A stretch of DNA of 64,000 bases from Monomorium pharaonis (Eukaryota > Arthropoda > Insecta > Hymenoptera > Formicidae): contig NC_050474.1 of NCBI RefSeq assembly GCF_013373865.1, positions 15,595,042 through 15,659,041 on the forward strand, written 5' to 3'. Below the pieces are notes generated by a model. It saw only the letters and a list, made by a program, of their open reading frames with translations, was not told the origin of the DNA and searched no databases. The translations under genes were made by a program, and so were the position numbers. Below, in pieces: positions 11,481 through 21,308 of the stretch (its first letter is position 1; each line of letters starts with the position of its first letter).

Positions 11481-11834
11481 TTACAAATCGCGGTAATGTG
11501 GCAGTGAGGAGTTTATTTTTAATGGAAATTGCTCTAAAAGTTCTATTAATGACGTCTGAGTGTCGTCATAGTGGTAAAAACGCGGCCGGAGTGAAACTCG
11601 ATCAAATTCGTCTATTATTTCTAGTGATGGAGATGGTGCAGGAGAAGGTGGAGATGGTATTTCTTCCGGTTCTGGGGAACTAATTGGAGAATAAATAGAA
11701 GAGCGCGGAGGAGGCGGGATATTTTGAGGATCACACGAGGGTTCCTCAGGGTTGTGGAATGGTGACGGGATATTCTGAGGATCACACGAGGGTTCCTCAG
11801 GGTTGTGGTGTGGTGATGGGATATTCTGAGAATC
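11481..11834 (-). CDS. Proline- and acid-rich ORF with 17-residue repeats, C-terminal part
   Basis: On the minus strand this reads repeated NIPSPHHNPEEPSCDPQ-type units, then a Pro/Ser-rich linker (EIPSPPSPAPSPS) and a non-repetitive end containing RVSLRPRFYHYDD. The DNA unit is 51 bp, so the repeat stays in frame. The stop is at 11481-11483. The upstream coding sequence continues beyond the copia insertion at 16719-16441, where more units occur. The apparent Met start at 11891 lies inside the copia LTR and is not real. No function is assigned. Low complexity, a Cys per unit and strong charge suggest an exported or intrinsically disordered protein, but this is speculative. Confidence 0.45.
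   Translation of the reverse strand, partial: DSQNIPSPHHNPEEPSCDPQNIPSPFHNPEEPSCDPQNIPPPPRSSIYSPISSPEPEEIPSPPSPAPSPSLEIIDEFDRVSLRPRFYHYDDTQTSLIELLEQFPLKINSSLPHYRDL
11719..11834. repeat. 51-bp minisatellite, left part
   Basis: Units containing GATCACACGAGGGTTCCTCA and GGTTGTGG repeat every 51 bp, with at least two full units here and further units at 16436-16590 after the copia insertion. The unit length is a multiple of three, consistent with a coding repeat on the minus strand. Confidence 0.8.
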
Positions 11835-12097
11835 TGTTACGAAAGCGCAACAGGCGCTGCCTGTTTTATCAACTGCTTTCTTCTGAGACACTCGTCAACG
11901 CTAGGTGGCAGTATTCCTTTTTTTTTGTCTTACCGACGACCACCATATATATTACACTTGCTTACTCTCTCTCAGAACACACACACGTGTATTCAACTAT
12001 ATAATAAATCTGTCTTTTATATACGTAATTAAGTTCGACGTCCAGTTGACTCTTTTATCACCACCTCAAACTCTGCAAGCGAGTGATAATCGTCACA
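11835..12097 (+). repeat. Copia 5' LTR
   Basis: 263 bp, TG...CA ends. It contains a CTCTCTCTCAGAACACACAC tract and an AATAAA at about 12003, a probable polyadenylation signal. It differs from the 3' LTR at about five sites. Confidence 0.92.
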
Positions 12098-12113
12098 GGT
12101 TATGGGCCCAGCA
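12098..12113 (+). promoter_or_regulatory. Copia primer binding site, initiator-Met half-tRNA type
   Basis: GGTTATGGGCCCAGCA directly abuts the LTR. The Drosophila copia element uses an internal segment of initiator tRNA-Met with the same GGTTATGGGCCCAG core, so minus-strand DNA synthesis here was probably primed by a cleaved tRNA. Confidence 0.8.
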
Positions 12114-12251
12114 CGCTTTCACTGCGCGAGGAAATAGATTGTAATCTAGCCCGGCGTGACAAGGTTAAGTTCTCGTGAAGGGCACGTAAAAGCATATAGA
12201 GTGTGCACGAGGTGAGTCAGCAAATCATTGTCAGTCAACAAAAAAAAGGTA

Positions 12252-13895
12252 ATGGATACCGATCGAAACACGATCACCAAATTCGACGATGGCAACTGTC
12301 AACGATGGAAATTTCAGGTTACCGCGATACTGAAAGCCAAGGATGTCTTCGAGCACGTCGAACAGGACGTCAAAGAGCCGGAAGCACACTCGAAGGAGTG
12401 GAACGAATGGTCGTTAAAAAAGAACAAAGCCATGGCCATCCTCTCAAGCACAATCGCCGATGATCAGCTGGATCATGTAATCACATGCACAAAACCGTCG
12501 GAAGTATGGAAGACGTTGCACTCGATTAACGAGCAAGCGTCAAGTGCGTGTAAATCAGGCCTGCTACACGAGTTCTTCACGTACTCGTACAAGGAGGGAG
12601 ACAGTATGGCACAACATGTGGCTAAGGTAAAAAATATTGCGGCAAAGTTGCAAGCTGTGAAGGAAAAGCAAAGTGAAACTGCAATCATCAGTAGAATCAT
12701 CTCGACGCTGCCTGGGGAATACAGTGCATTCGTGTCGGCATGGATGATGCAGAAAGAAGCAGACAGGACACTTGCAAATTTAACTGCAAGCCTAAGCGAG
12801 GTGGAGATGACTCACGTACAGAGGGAAAAGACAGAGGCGTTTTCGGCAAGCAAGGCGCGATCGGCCAAAAATAAGGAAGGTAGTCGCGGTCGATCGACGG
12901 GTGAAAACCGGGCCAAGTGCTTCGGTTGTGGAAGTACGGAACACTTCAAACGTGACTGTCCCAAAATCAAGAGAGGTAAAGGTCAAGCTCAAAAGAAGGA
13001 AAAACAAAAACAACCAAACAGTCAAACAAAGGATGAAACGGACGCGTCTGCATGGACAGCGGAAATCAGTGCGGAGGCAATGGTGTCAAGTTCTGGGGAC
13101 AGCTGGATCATTGATTGCGGAGCAACGCATCACATGACACCTCGTCACGATTGGTTTGAGACGATGGAACCATACAGCGCAAAAATCAAGGTGGCCAATG
13201 GGAGCTTTGCTATGGCCAAAGGACGTGGCAATGTACGGCTGGAACTGATATACAAGGGTAAGCGGACGAAGAAATTACTTACTAACGTGTTATGGGTACC
13301 AGAGTTGCCCAAATCATTATTTAGTAGCGGAGCTGCTGCCGATCGCGGCTGTGAAATTTCCTCGAAAAAAAATCGAATGACACTGGGCAGCAATGGCAGG
13401 GTCATTGGTGAAGCTTTCCGGAAGAAAGGCAGTTTGTATCAACTCAATGCGCAGGTGATGAAACCCGAGTACACAGCATATGCTTGCGAGACACCCGCAA
13501 ATAGTGAAAAGGCAAGCTCGGAACTAATGTTGGCCCATCAAAGATTGAGCCATGTCTCACTCAAAAAAATGCGTAAGATGGTGGAAGTTGGTCTACTTGA
13601 CCTGAAGATACCGGCTAAATCAAAGTTGTTCTGTGAGGCATGCATGTATGGCAAATTGACGAGAGCGACGTTCAAAAGGTTAGAAGATAGACGCAGTTAC
13701 TTGCCAGGCGAACTCATTCATACGGATGTAAGTGGCCCACATGAAAAGTCCGTTGGTGGAGCAAAGTGGTATGTCCTATTCAAAGACGAGACAACAGGGT
13801 ACAGGTTTGTACACTTCATGTTTCAAAAAGGCGAAGTGTTGCAAAAATTTAAGCAGGTTGTAGCTATTGTAAAGCAAAGTTCGGCCGACCAGTAA
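12252..13895 (+). pseudogene. Copia gag, protease and integrase N-terminal part
   Basis: The ATG at 12252 (MDTDRNTITKFDD) gives a typical copia Gag start; an upstream in-frame ATG at 12228 adds eight residues. Gag has WKFQVTAIL near its start and a zinc knuckle CFGCGSTEHFKRDC at about 12918-12959. The protease motif is WIIDCGATHHMT near 13104, with DCG replacing the common DSG. The GAG-pre-integrase part has HQRLSHVSLKKM and CEACMYGKLTR (the HHCC zinc finger), then IHTDVSGP, the first integrase Asp. The frame breaks at about 13880-13895, inside the integrase core. Confidence 0.9.
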
Positions 13896-14590
13896 AGTAC
13901 CTGCGTTCTGATAGAGGAACCGAGTACGTCAATGAACAGTTTGGAACTTACATGCGGGAGAACGGGATTGAAGCTCAACTCACTGGCCGACATTCTCCAG
14001 AGCAAAACGGAAGAAGCGAACGCGACAATCGGACCGTTGTTGAAGCAGCAAGGGCGAGACTGCATACCCTTGGACTTCCGAAGCGGCTGTGGTCGTGTGC
14101 AGTAAATTGCGCCGTTTACACACTAAATAGGACACCGTCTGAAGGAGAAGATACTACACCATTCGAGAAATAGACAGGAAGCCAGCCAAAGATTGATCAC
14201 CTCCGGACATTTGGGTGTGATGCGTATGAGCAAGTGCCTGCTCAACATCGAACCAAATGGGAGGCGAAAGCAGCAAAACGGGTGTTCATTGGCTACGAAG
14301 GTGAGGGGCCCAATTACAAGCTGTACAATCCGACATCAAAAAAGATCACCGTCTCAAGGAACGTAAAATTCAACGAGACTGAATCAACGGCAATCGGTGG
14401 TGGCGAGAGGCACGAATGGCCTTTGATCATCGAGGATGATGTCGAGATTTCAAAAGAAGAGATTCAACCGCAGCAGACAGCACCAGGACCAAATCTGCGT
14501 GACCGGTCAGCATTGCAATCACCAGAGAGGCATCAGGCTCAACTTGTCATCAGGAGACCGAAGAGCACATGGCATTGCTCAGTGAATTAG
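13896..14590 (+). pseudogene. Copia integrase C-terminal part
   Basis: In a different frame from the upstream ORF, this continues the integrase with SDRGTEYVNEQF (second catalytic Asp), HSPEQNGRSERDNRTV (catalytic Glu region, the usual PQQNGVxERxN motif) and LPKRLWSCAVNCAVYTLNR. A TAG at 14171-14173 interrupts it. After the stop it runs on with FGCDAYEQVP and RVFIGYEGEGPNYKLYNP, the typical copia integrase tail. The end overlaps the RT reading frame in another frame. Integrase would insert the cDNA into the genome. Confidence 0.88.
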
Positions 14591-16158
14591 ATGAACCGGC
14601 AACATATGAGGAAGCAATGTCGGGAAATGCTGCCAAAAAATGGCAGTCAGCCGTGAAGGAAGAACTGGATGCACTGGACGAAAATAACACTTGGAAAGTA
14701 TGCAAACTCCCACCAGATCGGAAGGCGATCAAGGCTAAGTGGGTGTTCAAAGTCAAGCGCAATAAGGACAGTGATCTGGTCAAATATAAGGCCAGGTTAG
14801 TCGCTAAAGGGTTTCTACAACGAAAAGGAATCGACTACCATGAGACCTTTGCGCCAGTTGCCCGATACGAATCGATTCGGATATTACTGGCCGTCGCAGC
14901 CTCCAAGGATTATGAGCTGGGACAGTTCGACGTAACTACAGCGTTCCTGTATGGTGAACTAGACGAAGAACTCTATATGGAGTTGCCAGAGGGATACAAC
15001 GCAGGTCAAGACAAATATTGTCGGCTGTTGAAATCTTTGTACGGCTTGAAGCAATCGCCCCGACAGTGGAACAAAAAATTCAAAGAGTTTCTAGACAAGT
15101 ATAACTTTATGGCAAGTTCGGCGGATCCATGCATTTACCGAGGAAAAGTCAACAGAGATAAAGTTCTGCTTGGACTGTATGTCGACGATGGGCTTCTAGT
15201 TGCCAAGTCGAAAGGAGCAATTGAAACCGTTTTAGAGAATCTAAAAGAAAACTTTAAAGTGAAAGTCGGAGAGGCAGATTACTATGTTGGTCTGGAAATC
15301 TTTAGGAAGCGAGAGACAAAGGAAATCTTTATCTGTCAACGTGGATATCTGAAGAAGGTCGTTGAGAAGTTTGGCATGATGAATTGCAAGGAAAGTTCGG
15401 TACCAACTGAGACCCGCTTAGTTTTAAGCAATGAAATGAGTCCACGCAACAAGAAAGAACTAGAAGAAATGTCGACGGTGCCGTATCGACAAGCGGTGGG
15501 CTCTCTAATGTTTGCAGCAGTGGTGAGTCGGCCCGACATAGCATATGCCGTGGCCAATGTGAGCCGATTCCTAGACAAGCCTGGTAAGGAACATTGGCTA
15601 GCTGTAAAAAGAATCCTACGTTATGTTAAAGGAACCATAAACTTCGATCTATTGTACAAGGCAGATGGCCACAGCCTACTTGGATATACAAATTCAGATT
15701 ATGCTGGTTGCGTGGACACTCGAAAGTCAACTAGTGGATTCATATTTATCAAGGCAGGGGCTGCTGTATCGTGGATGTCACAGCGACAACGAATCGTGGC
15801 ATTAAGCACGACAGAAGCAGAGTACGTTGCAGCAGCAGAAGGAGCCAAAGAAGCAATTTGGTTGAAAAAACTCCTGGATTCAATGGGAGATCATATCGAC
15901 TCTGTCCAGTTGAAGGTCGACAACCAAGGTGCAATTAAGTTAGTCTAGAACCCCGAATACCATAAACGCACAAAACACATAGACGTGCGCTTCCACTTCA
16001 TCCGCGACAAAGTGGAAGAAGGGGCTGTTACAGTTAACTACGTGAAGTCGGAGGAGCAGTTAGCGGATATACTAACTAAGGGCCTAGCCAAGAACGCGTT
16101 CAATCGACTGCGAGAAAGCATCGGGATGATTAGTGGAACTGGTTGGATTCGCAATTGA
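14569..16158 (+). pseudogene. Copia reverse transcriptase and RNase H
   Basis: A long open frame starts upstream of TYEEAMSGNAAKKWQSAVKE. It contains RLVAKGFLQRKGIDYHETF, FDVTTAFLYGELDEELYM, LYGLKQSPRQWNKKF and the catalytic LYVDDGLLVA, all standard Ty1/copia RT motifs. RNase H follows with GYTNSDYAGCVDTRKSTSG, where TNSD replaces the more usual SDAD, and LSTTEAEYVAAAEGAKEAIW. A TAG at 15946-15948 interrupts the C-terminus, after which HKRTKHIDVRFHFIRD and EEQLADILTKGL continue to about 16158. Apart from this stop it is the best-preserved coding block in the window. Confidence 0.92.
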
Positions 16159-16173
16159 CTCATGTAATGGGAG

Positions 16174-16435
16174 TGTTACGAAAGCGCAACAGACGCTGCC
16201 TGTTTTATCAACTGCTTTCTTCTGAGACACTCGTCAACGCTAGGTGGCAGTATTCCTTTTTTTTGTCTTACCGACGGCCACCATATATATTACACTTGCT
16301 TACTCTCTCTCAGAACACACACACGTGTATTCAACTATATAATAAATCTGTCTTTTATATACGTAATCAAGTTCGACGTCCAGTTGACTCTTTTATCACC
16401 ACCTCAAACTCTGCAAGCAAGTGATAATCGTCACA
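16174..16435 (+). repeat. Copia 3' LTR
   Basis: 262 bp, preceded by the short polypurine stretch AATGGGAG (16166-16173). Its outer flank begins with the GAATC target duplication at 16436. Confidence 0.92.
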
Positions 16436-16440
16436 GAATC

Positions 16441-16810
16441 ACACGAGGGTTCCTCAGAATTGTGGTGTGGTGATGGGAAATCCTGAAGATCACACGAGGG
16501 TTCCTCAGGGTTGTGGTTAGGTTAACGATTGTGGTATGATGACGAAAATTCTAGAGGATCACACAGGGGTTCCTCAAGATAGTAAGATGACGATGAAGTT
16601 CTCAAGGAATCCAGGTACTCGGAGTAGACAGCGTCGAGTGTTTCGCGAGCCCGCCTGATTTTTTCGGCTCTCCTGCGCCGGGACCGTCTTATGTTCCAAC
16701 GATTTCTTTTGTGGAAAAACTAATTTTCCACTGCAATATATATATTTTCTAATTGTGTTCAAAGAAAGAAAAACTATCCGAAAATAAAAGTTGAATAGTT
16801 GAGACTTACT
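16441..16810 (-). CDS. Upstream part of the 17-residue-repeat ORF with a possible intron
   Basis: The minus strand encodes a basic segment RWNIRRSRRRRAEKIRRARE, then ETLDAVYSEYLDSLRT, then degenerate versions of the 17-residue unit (YYLEEPLCDP), continuing in theme with 11834-11481 once copia is removed. One stop near 16520 separates the blocks in my reading. Upstream, AACAAGTAGTAAGT gives a strong donor at 16809 (minus), and pyrimidine-poor AG acceptors lie at about 16720-16732, so a 78-90 nt intron is possible. Exon structure is inferred and unverified. Confidence 0.35.
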
Positions 16811-16840
16811 ACTTGTTGAGACGGTTCTACTGGCTGAGGG

Positions 16841-17733
16841 TGATCTGAATTCCTGGCCTCAGGATTAGCGGACGGTTCTCTGCTGGCCGCAGCAAGTCAG
16901 GCTCAAGGCTGGTGGGACCGGAGAGTGATAAGCCACGGGAGGTACCCAGGTGCACTTACTTCACTGAATGTTCAGCACAAAAATGTTTGGCACTAGATCT
17001 TCAATACGTAAGATCGTAATGTTCAGCACTGACTTTAACAGAACTCAATGCGAAAAATATAGCACGAACTCTGACTCGCAAGTATAACTTGATTGGAAAT
17101 GTAGCGGACACTGGTTCTAGGACCTCGAGAGCACGTAGAACTTTGTGAATCTGGTTGTCGCGATTTCGCGGTTTTATAAAAGATTTTTTGAAGGGAAGGA
17201 TTGGGGTGTAGGCGGTCTCATTTTTGGATTGGTAGGTCCTTCCAAAGCCACCAAATTTGGAGCTTGTCTATTGGAAAATTCATTTGGGTTACTCATTGCT
17301 TAGATGACCAATCGCTGGCTCATCTTTCCTGGTCTCCGCCCGAATTACTTTTGAGTATAGAGGTGGGAGGTTTACAATTTTCATTTTCTTATCTAAGGGA
17401 CAGGCGACAGAAGAAAAAAGGAATTTATATTTGTCTGTAAATTATTTGTAGAGAGTTGCGCCTTCGGTTGTTAGTTCAACCCAAACCGCGTTTTTGCTTG
17501 AGTGACAAATTTTATAGTTCCTGAAATCTTTTGTCCGATATATTTCAAATATTTTCCTTTTCAAGTTTCGATATTTCCCCTTTTTTTCTGTCTTTACTTA
17601 GGTACCGATCTAAGGCATTGTTGAGCACGGTCCGATAATAAAGATAGCTGTTACGATACTTCTTATTCTAAATTCAACATTCCTTTAGACTTAGAAAGAA
17701 TTGAATCATATCTGACGGTTGTTTTTAGAAATT
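16841..17733 (-). other. Promoter-like region of the 10799-18864 insertion
   Basis: On the minus strand CTTTTATAAAACCGCG (about 17170-17185) resembles a TATA box about 30 bp upstream of a GC-balanced leader. GTAAGTGC at about 16950 resembles a splice donor. No open frame of note occurs in 17190-17730. This is the expected layout of an LTR promoter followed by a spliced leader, but nothing here proves transcription. Confidence 0.35.
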
Positions 17734-18629
17734 ACACAGGCACACAAAAAAAAAGTGGTTAGTCCGGCGGACTAGACTAGTCAATCCTTATGTATTTTGA
17801 CCCGCTGAATGCGAATATAAGGTCAGAATTGCAAAGTTATCTCGCATTTTCTAACCACAAAAAAAATTCTTTTTTAATTACACAGGCACACAAAAAAAAG
17901 TGGTTGGTCCGGCGGACTAGACTAATCAATCCTTATGTATTTCGATCCGCTGAATCCGAATCTAAGATCAGAATTGCAAAGTTAGCTCGCATTTTCTAAC
18001 CTCAAAAAAAAATTTTTTTTAAATATTGGTCCGGTGGACCAGACTAGTCAATCCTTATGTATTTTGACCTGCTGAATCCGAATCCAAGGTTAGAATTGCA
18101 AAGTTAGCTTGCATTTCCTAACCTAAAAAAAATTTTTTTTGAGTTTAGAAAAAAATGAGTTAATTCAGCAATTCTGATCTTGGATTTGGATTCAGCGGGT
18201 CAAAATACATAAGGATAGACTACTCTGGTCCGCCAGACCAACATTTAAAAAATTTTTTTTTTGAGGTTAGGAAAAAATGAGCCAATTCAGCAATTCTGAT
18301 CTTGGATTTAGATTCAGCGGGTCAAAATACATAAGAATAAACTAGTCTGGTTTGTCGGACCAACATTTAAAAAAATTTTTTTTGTAGGTTAGGAAATGCG
18401 AGCTAACTTTGCAATTTTGACCTTGGATTCGGATTCAGCGGGTCAAAATACATAAGGATTGATTAGTCTGGTCAACCAGACCAATATTTAAAAAAAAAAT
18501 TTTTTTGAGGTTAGAAAATGCGAGCTAATTTTGCGATTCTGACCTTAGATTCGGATTCAGCGGGTCGAAATACATAAGGATTGACTAGTCTAGTCCGCCG
18601 GACCAACCACTTTTTTTGTGTGCCTGTGT
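17734..18629. mobile_element. Fold-back element of seven inverted-array units
   Basis: Ends are ACACAGGCACAC and its exact inverse GTGTGCCTGTGT, and a second internal copy of the terminal motif lies at about 17880. Between them are about three forward units (17748, 17897, 18028) and four inverted units (18140-18605). Each is about 100-130 bp and holds CAATCCTTATGTATTT, CCGCTGAATCCGAATC and GCAAAGTTAGCTCGCATTT-like blocks separated by A/T runs. No protein is encoded. The target duplication is unclear. Confidence 0.8.
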
Positions 18630-18864
18630 TATTTATGGATGGAAACTAAAGTTCTCGTTTGATGGCTGTACTTTTGATTTATGTATTTGTTATTCTTTAA
18701 AAATAAAATTTTAAATTATCGCTATATCTCTTGTGACAATAGAGCGATCCTATGCAAACATTCTTACTATTATCAACCCCGTCAGAATATAATTTCTCTT
18801 ATTTAGCTATTTTTCTTAGAAGGGTCCGCGATAGGGAAAAACGTTAAGTCCGCTGGACGTAACA

Positions 18865-19119
18865 ATGAATCAAAATACGAAGGTTCAATGTGAATGGCAG
18901 ACGATCAAAGACTAATCCAAGAGTGATGATTCATCGAACATGTATTTGAAATGTGTCTGTACGCATATATATAGTACATATATTGTATACATGGGAAAAA
19001 GAATATTAAAATATAAAATAATATTAATATTAATTAATAATAATGAAATAAAAGTATTATTGTTGTTATATATTATTATTGATGTTGATATTAATAATAT
19101 TAATATAATATATTAATAT
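18865..19119. other. AT-rich gap
   Basis: Follows the ATGA duplication. It has no open frame and ends in a simple ATTAATATTAAT-type stretch abutting the Gypsy B LTR. Confidence 0.5.
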
Positions 19120-19343
19120 TGTAACGTGCGCGCCGCGAAAATGAAAGACACTTTTGAACTTAAAAACCAAGCAGCTTTATTAATGCGTCCGACAAGGCTC
19201 GAAACCGAGATAAGACTCGTTGTTGTTGACAAACGTTGCCAAGAGCATGACAATTGACAACGCTCTTGGTAAAATCAATATATCGATCGGCTTCGGAACA
19301 GCTGAGTCGCAGTCGCGGAGTATACCGGGCGACGCTCGTAACA
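19120..19343 (-). repeat. 3' LTR of Gypsy B with adjacent polypurine tract
   Basis: 224 bp, TGTAACGTGCGCG to GACGCTCGTAACA, with inverted TGTTACG/CGTAACA-like ends. On the minus strand AGAGGGGGAGCAG (19344-19356) directly precedes it and is the expected plus-strand primer. Confidence 0.8.
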
Positions 19344-19957
19344 CTGCTCCCCCTCTTCAAGATTGTCGTCCCGACAATCCAGGGAGCAGTTTTCCTGTTA
19401 CTCCAAGAAGGCCCCTTCGGCTTCCAGGACAATTTCCCTGTCCTTAATCGGACCACGTCCAACCGAGACGACCCTCTCAGCAAGGGCTTCTCCGGGCACT
19501 CTTCCTCGCAGAGCTAGCCAGACTCCCACGCGGAATTTTTCTGCGCCGGCTCCCTTTTCCGTCCCCGTGCTCCTCTCCTGCCGTGAAGCTTCCTCTTGTG
19601 CGCTTCTCGCTTCTTTTTTCGGGATCAGGGGGGGAATTTACTTCCACGGACCCAACGCTCTAAGAGCTCCCTGCCCCCTGCCTCGGCATTTGCCCAATGT
19701 CCCACGGAAAAACCGTGGTCAAAAAACCGTGGGCGAGGCAGTCTTCTTAAAAAAACTTTCCTCCTCACCTCGAGAAGCAGCCCTCATGCGTCCGCACCTC
19801 TCGGCAAAATTACTGAAAATATAACAAAACAAGCAGAACAAGAACACACAAAAAAAAACGGAAAGAACTTTTTTTTTCCTTCTTTAAGCAAAAACGATAG
19901 TTGCGTCCCAACGTACTCAATCAAAAGAAAACAATCCCTTGACATTCGGGCTCGGAT

Positions 19958-20584
19958 TTATGTCGTCTCCTCCCTTCTTTCTACGTAAGGAGCTAAACGA
20001 TTAGCATGCACAATTTTATTTTTTGAACGAGGACATTTTTGTATACAATATAAAACCTCACTTATTTTCCTAATAACTTTCCATGATCTTTTCCAAGGAC
20101 TCTGCAACTTGGGTGCTCTTCCTGGAATCCGCCGAGGATTATAAAACCAAACTTGCTGTCCAGGCTTAAAGTTTTTTCGCCTTGCTCGTTGATCATACCA
20201 AAATTTGGCATTCTTTGAACTAATCGAAAGACGTTGTCGAGCGAAATGATGAATGGAATCTAGTCTCTGTCTTAACTTGGAAACAAAACCCGCACTATCC
20301 TTCTCCTCCTTCGTAGAAGGGGAAACTCCTCTAAGCAGATCCAGAGGTAAACGAAGATCTTGTCCCAAATACATTTCAGCAGGAGACATTCCAATAGCTT
20401 CTTGTTTCGAAGAACGATAAGCTAAAAGATATAACGAAATCCAATGATCCCAATCCTTTTGATTTTCTGAAATAAACTTTGCCAAATAATTCAAGATCGA
20501 GCGATGTTGACGCTCGACTTGTCCGTCCGATTGAGGATGAAGAGGAGTTGTTCGTGACTTTTTTATTCCGAGAAGTAAAATCAC
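19958..20584 (-). pseudogene. Gypsy B integrase C-terminal half
   Basis: The 208-residue open frame has TTPLHPQSDGQVERQHRS (the catalytic Glu lies in this HPQSDGxVER box), WISLYLLAYRSSKQEAIGMS and PAEMYLGQDLRLPLDLL, then a GPY/F-like C-terminal domain with KFWYDQRARRKNFKPGQQVW. The catalytic Asp residues upstream are lost at the deletion junction. The frame ends with a normal stop at 19958. Confidence 0.9.
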
Positions 20585-21308
20585 ACAATTTTATACAATG
20601 AGACAAAATATTGCAATTTCCAGCAACAACCTTTTCAGAAAATACATGAGAATATTCATTTAAAAAGTTTAAAAACATTTGCTTTTGCGAAAATTCAAGT
20701 CCACGAGAACTTTCTTCGAAAATTCGTCGAAGGGGTTCGGAGAGCCGAGCAGGGCAGTTCTCAATTCGAGAACAAATTTGCCCGCGCTTCTCCACCCTGC
20801 TGCCCGTCAAACCAAGGGCGCTCTCAAACAATCCATTTAAAATTCCCGTCTGGGAAAGAAAATCCAGACCGAGTATACACTCGTCACAAATTTCCGCGAC
20901 AAAACATGGCAAATTAATACAAAATTTACCCAAAGAAATCGTTGCAGAAACACGAGAAATTATCGGAACTTTTTCTCCCGTAGGATATTTCAAATTACAC
21001 AAAATAATACGCTCCTGATCGAAAGAAGCAGCCATCTTAGCGCTCACGACCGACACATCCGAGCCCGTGTCAATTCTAAAAACACACAACTTTCCATTAA
21101 AATACCCGCTGACGCAACAACAATCACACGCAACCGCGCTCACGCCGCCGAGCTTCCAGACAAAAACAGTTTCGTCGCGCGCAAAAACAGGGGTCCGAGC
21201 TCCGCCTGTCGAGCTGGCCCCAGTCAACCCGACAGAATTTAGTTTCCCGACTTCCCCGCCGCAGGACATTCTGCGCGGAAATGCCCGGTCGCCCCGCACT
21301 GCCAACAC
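20585..21308 (-). pseudogene. Gypsy B protease and beginning of RT
   Basis: An intact retropepsin motif CVFRIDTGSDVSVVS and its partner ECILGLDFLSQTGIL are present. They are followed by the linker and the start of RT (EEFLNEYSHVFSE-like). The open frame formally continues to 20376, but after about 20584 it reads integrase DNA in the wrong frame, so the real sequence ends at the deletion junction. It overlaps gag by about 70 bp in another frame. Confidence 0.8.

Larger units (their letters stand above)
11835..16435 (+). mobile_element. Copia-type LTR retrotransposon, full length but defective
   Basis: LTRs 11835-12097 and 16174-16435 start TGTTACG and end CGTCACA, flanked by a 5-bp duplication GAATC (11830-11834 and 16436-16440). 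Next to the 5' LTR is GGTTATGGGCCCAGC, the half-tRNA (initiator Met) primer binding site known from copia. Gag, protease, integrase, RT and RNase H follow in Ty1/copia order. The two LTRs differ at about five positions by eye (roughly 2 percent). Frameshifts and stops in pol make it non-autonomous now. It interrupts the 51-bp minisatellite gene. Confidence 0.93.
10799..18864 (-). mobile_element. Unclassified insertion with 13-bp inverted ends, possibly a long solo LTR
   Basis: The left end TGTTACGTCCAGC is the exact inverse of the right end GCTGGACGTAACA, and ATGA flanks both sides (10795-10798 and 18865-18868). TG...CA ends with a 4-bp duplication fit a Gypsy LTR. Without the nested copia (4.6 kb) and fold-back (0.9 kb), about 2.6 kb remain, long for an LTR and without RT. 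On the minus strand there is a TATA-like TTTTATAAAA at about 17174-17183, then GTAAGT donor-like sites and a proline/acidic reading frame with 17-residue repeats. Either a promoter-bearing solo LTR or a small transposon is possible. Confidence 0.5.

Noticed and set aside
19363..19988. Plus-strand ORFs rich in Pro/Ser/Arg near the Gypsy B 3' end
   Set aside because: They lie antisense to the B 3' region and LTR, contain no recognisable motif, and overlap each other in different frames.
20376..21308. 310-residue ORF as one protein
   Set aside because: Beyond about 20584 it is out of frame with the integrase sequence; the fusion results from an internal deletion.
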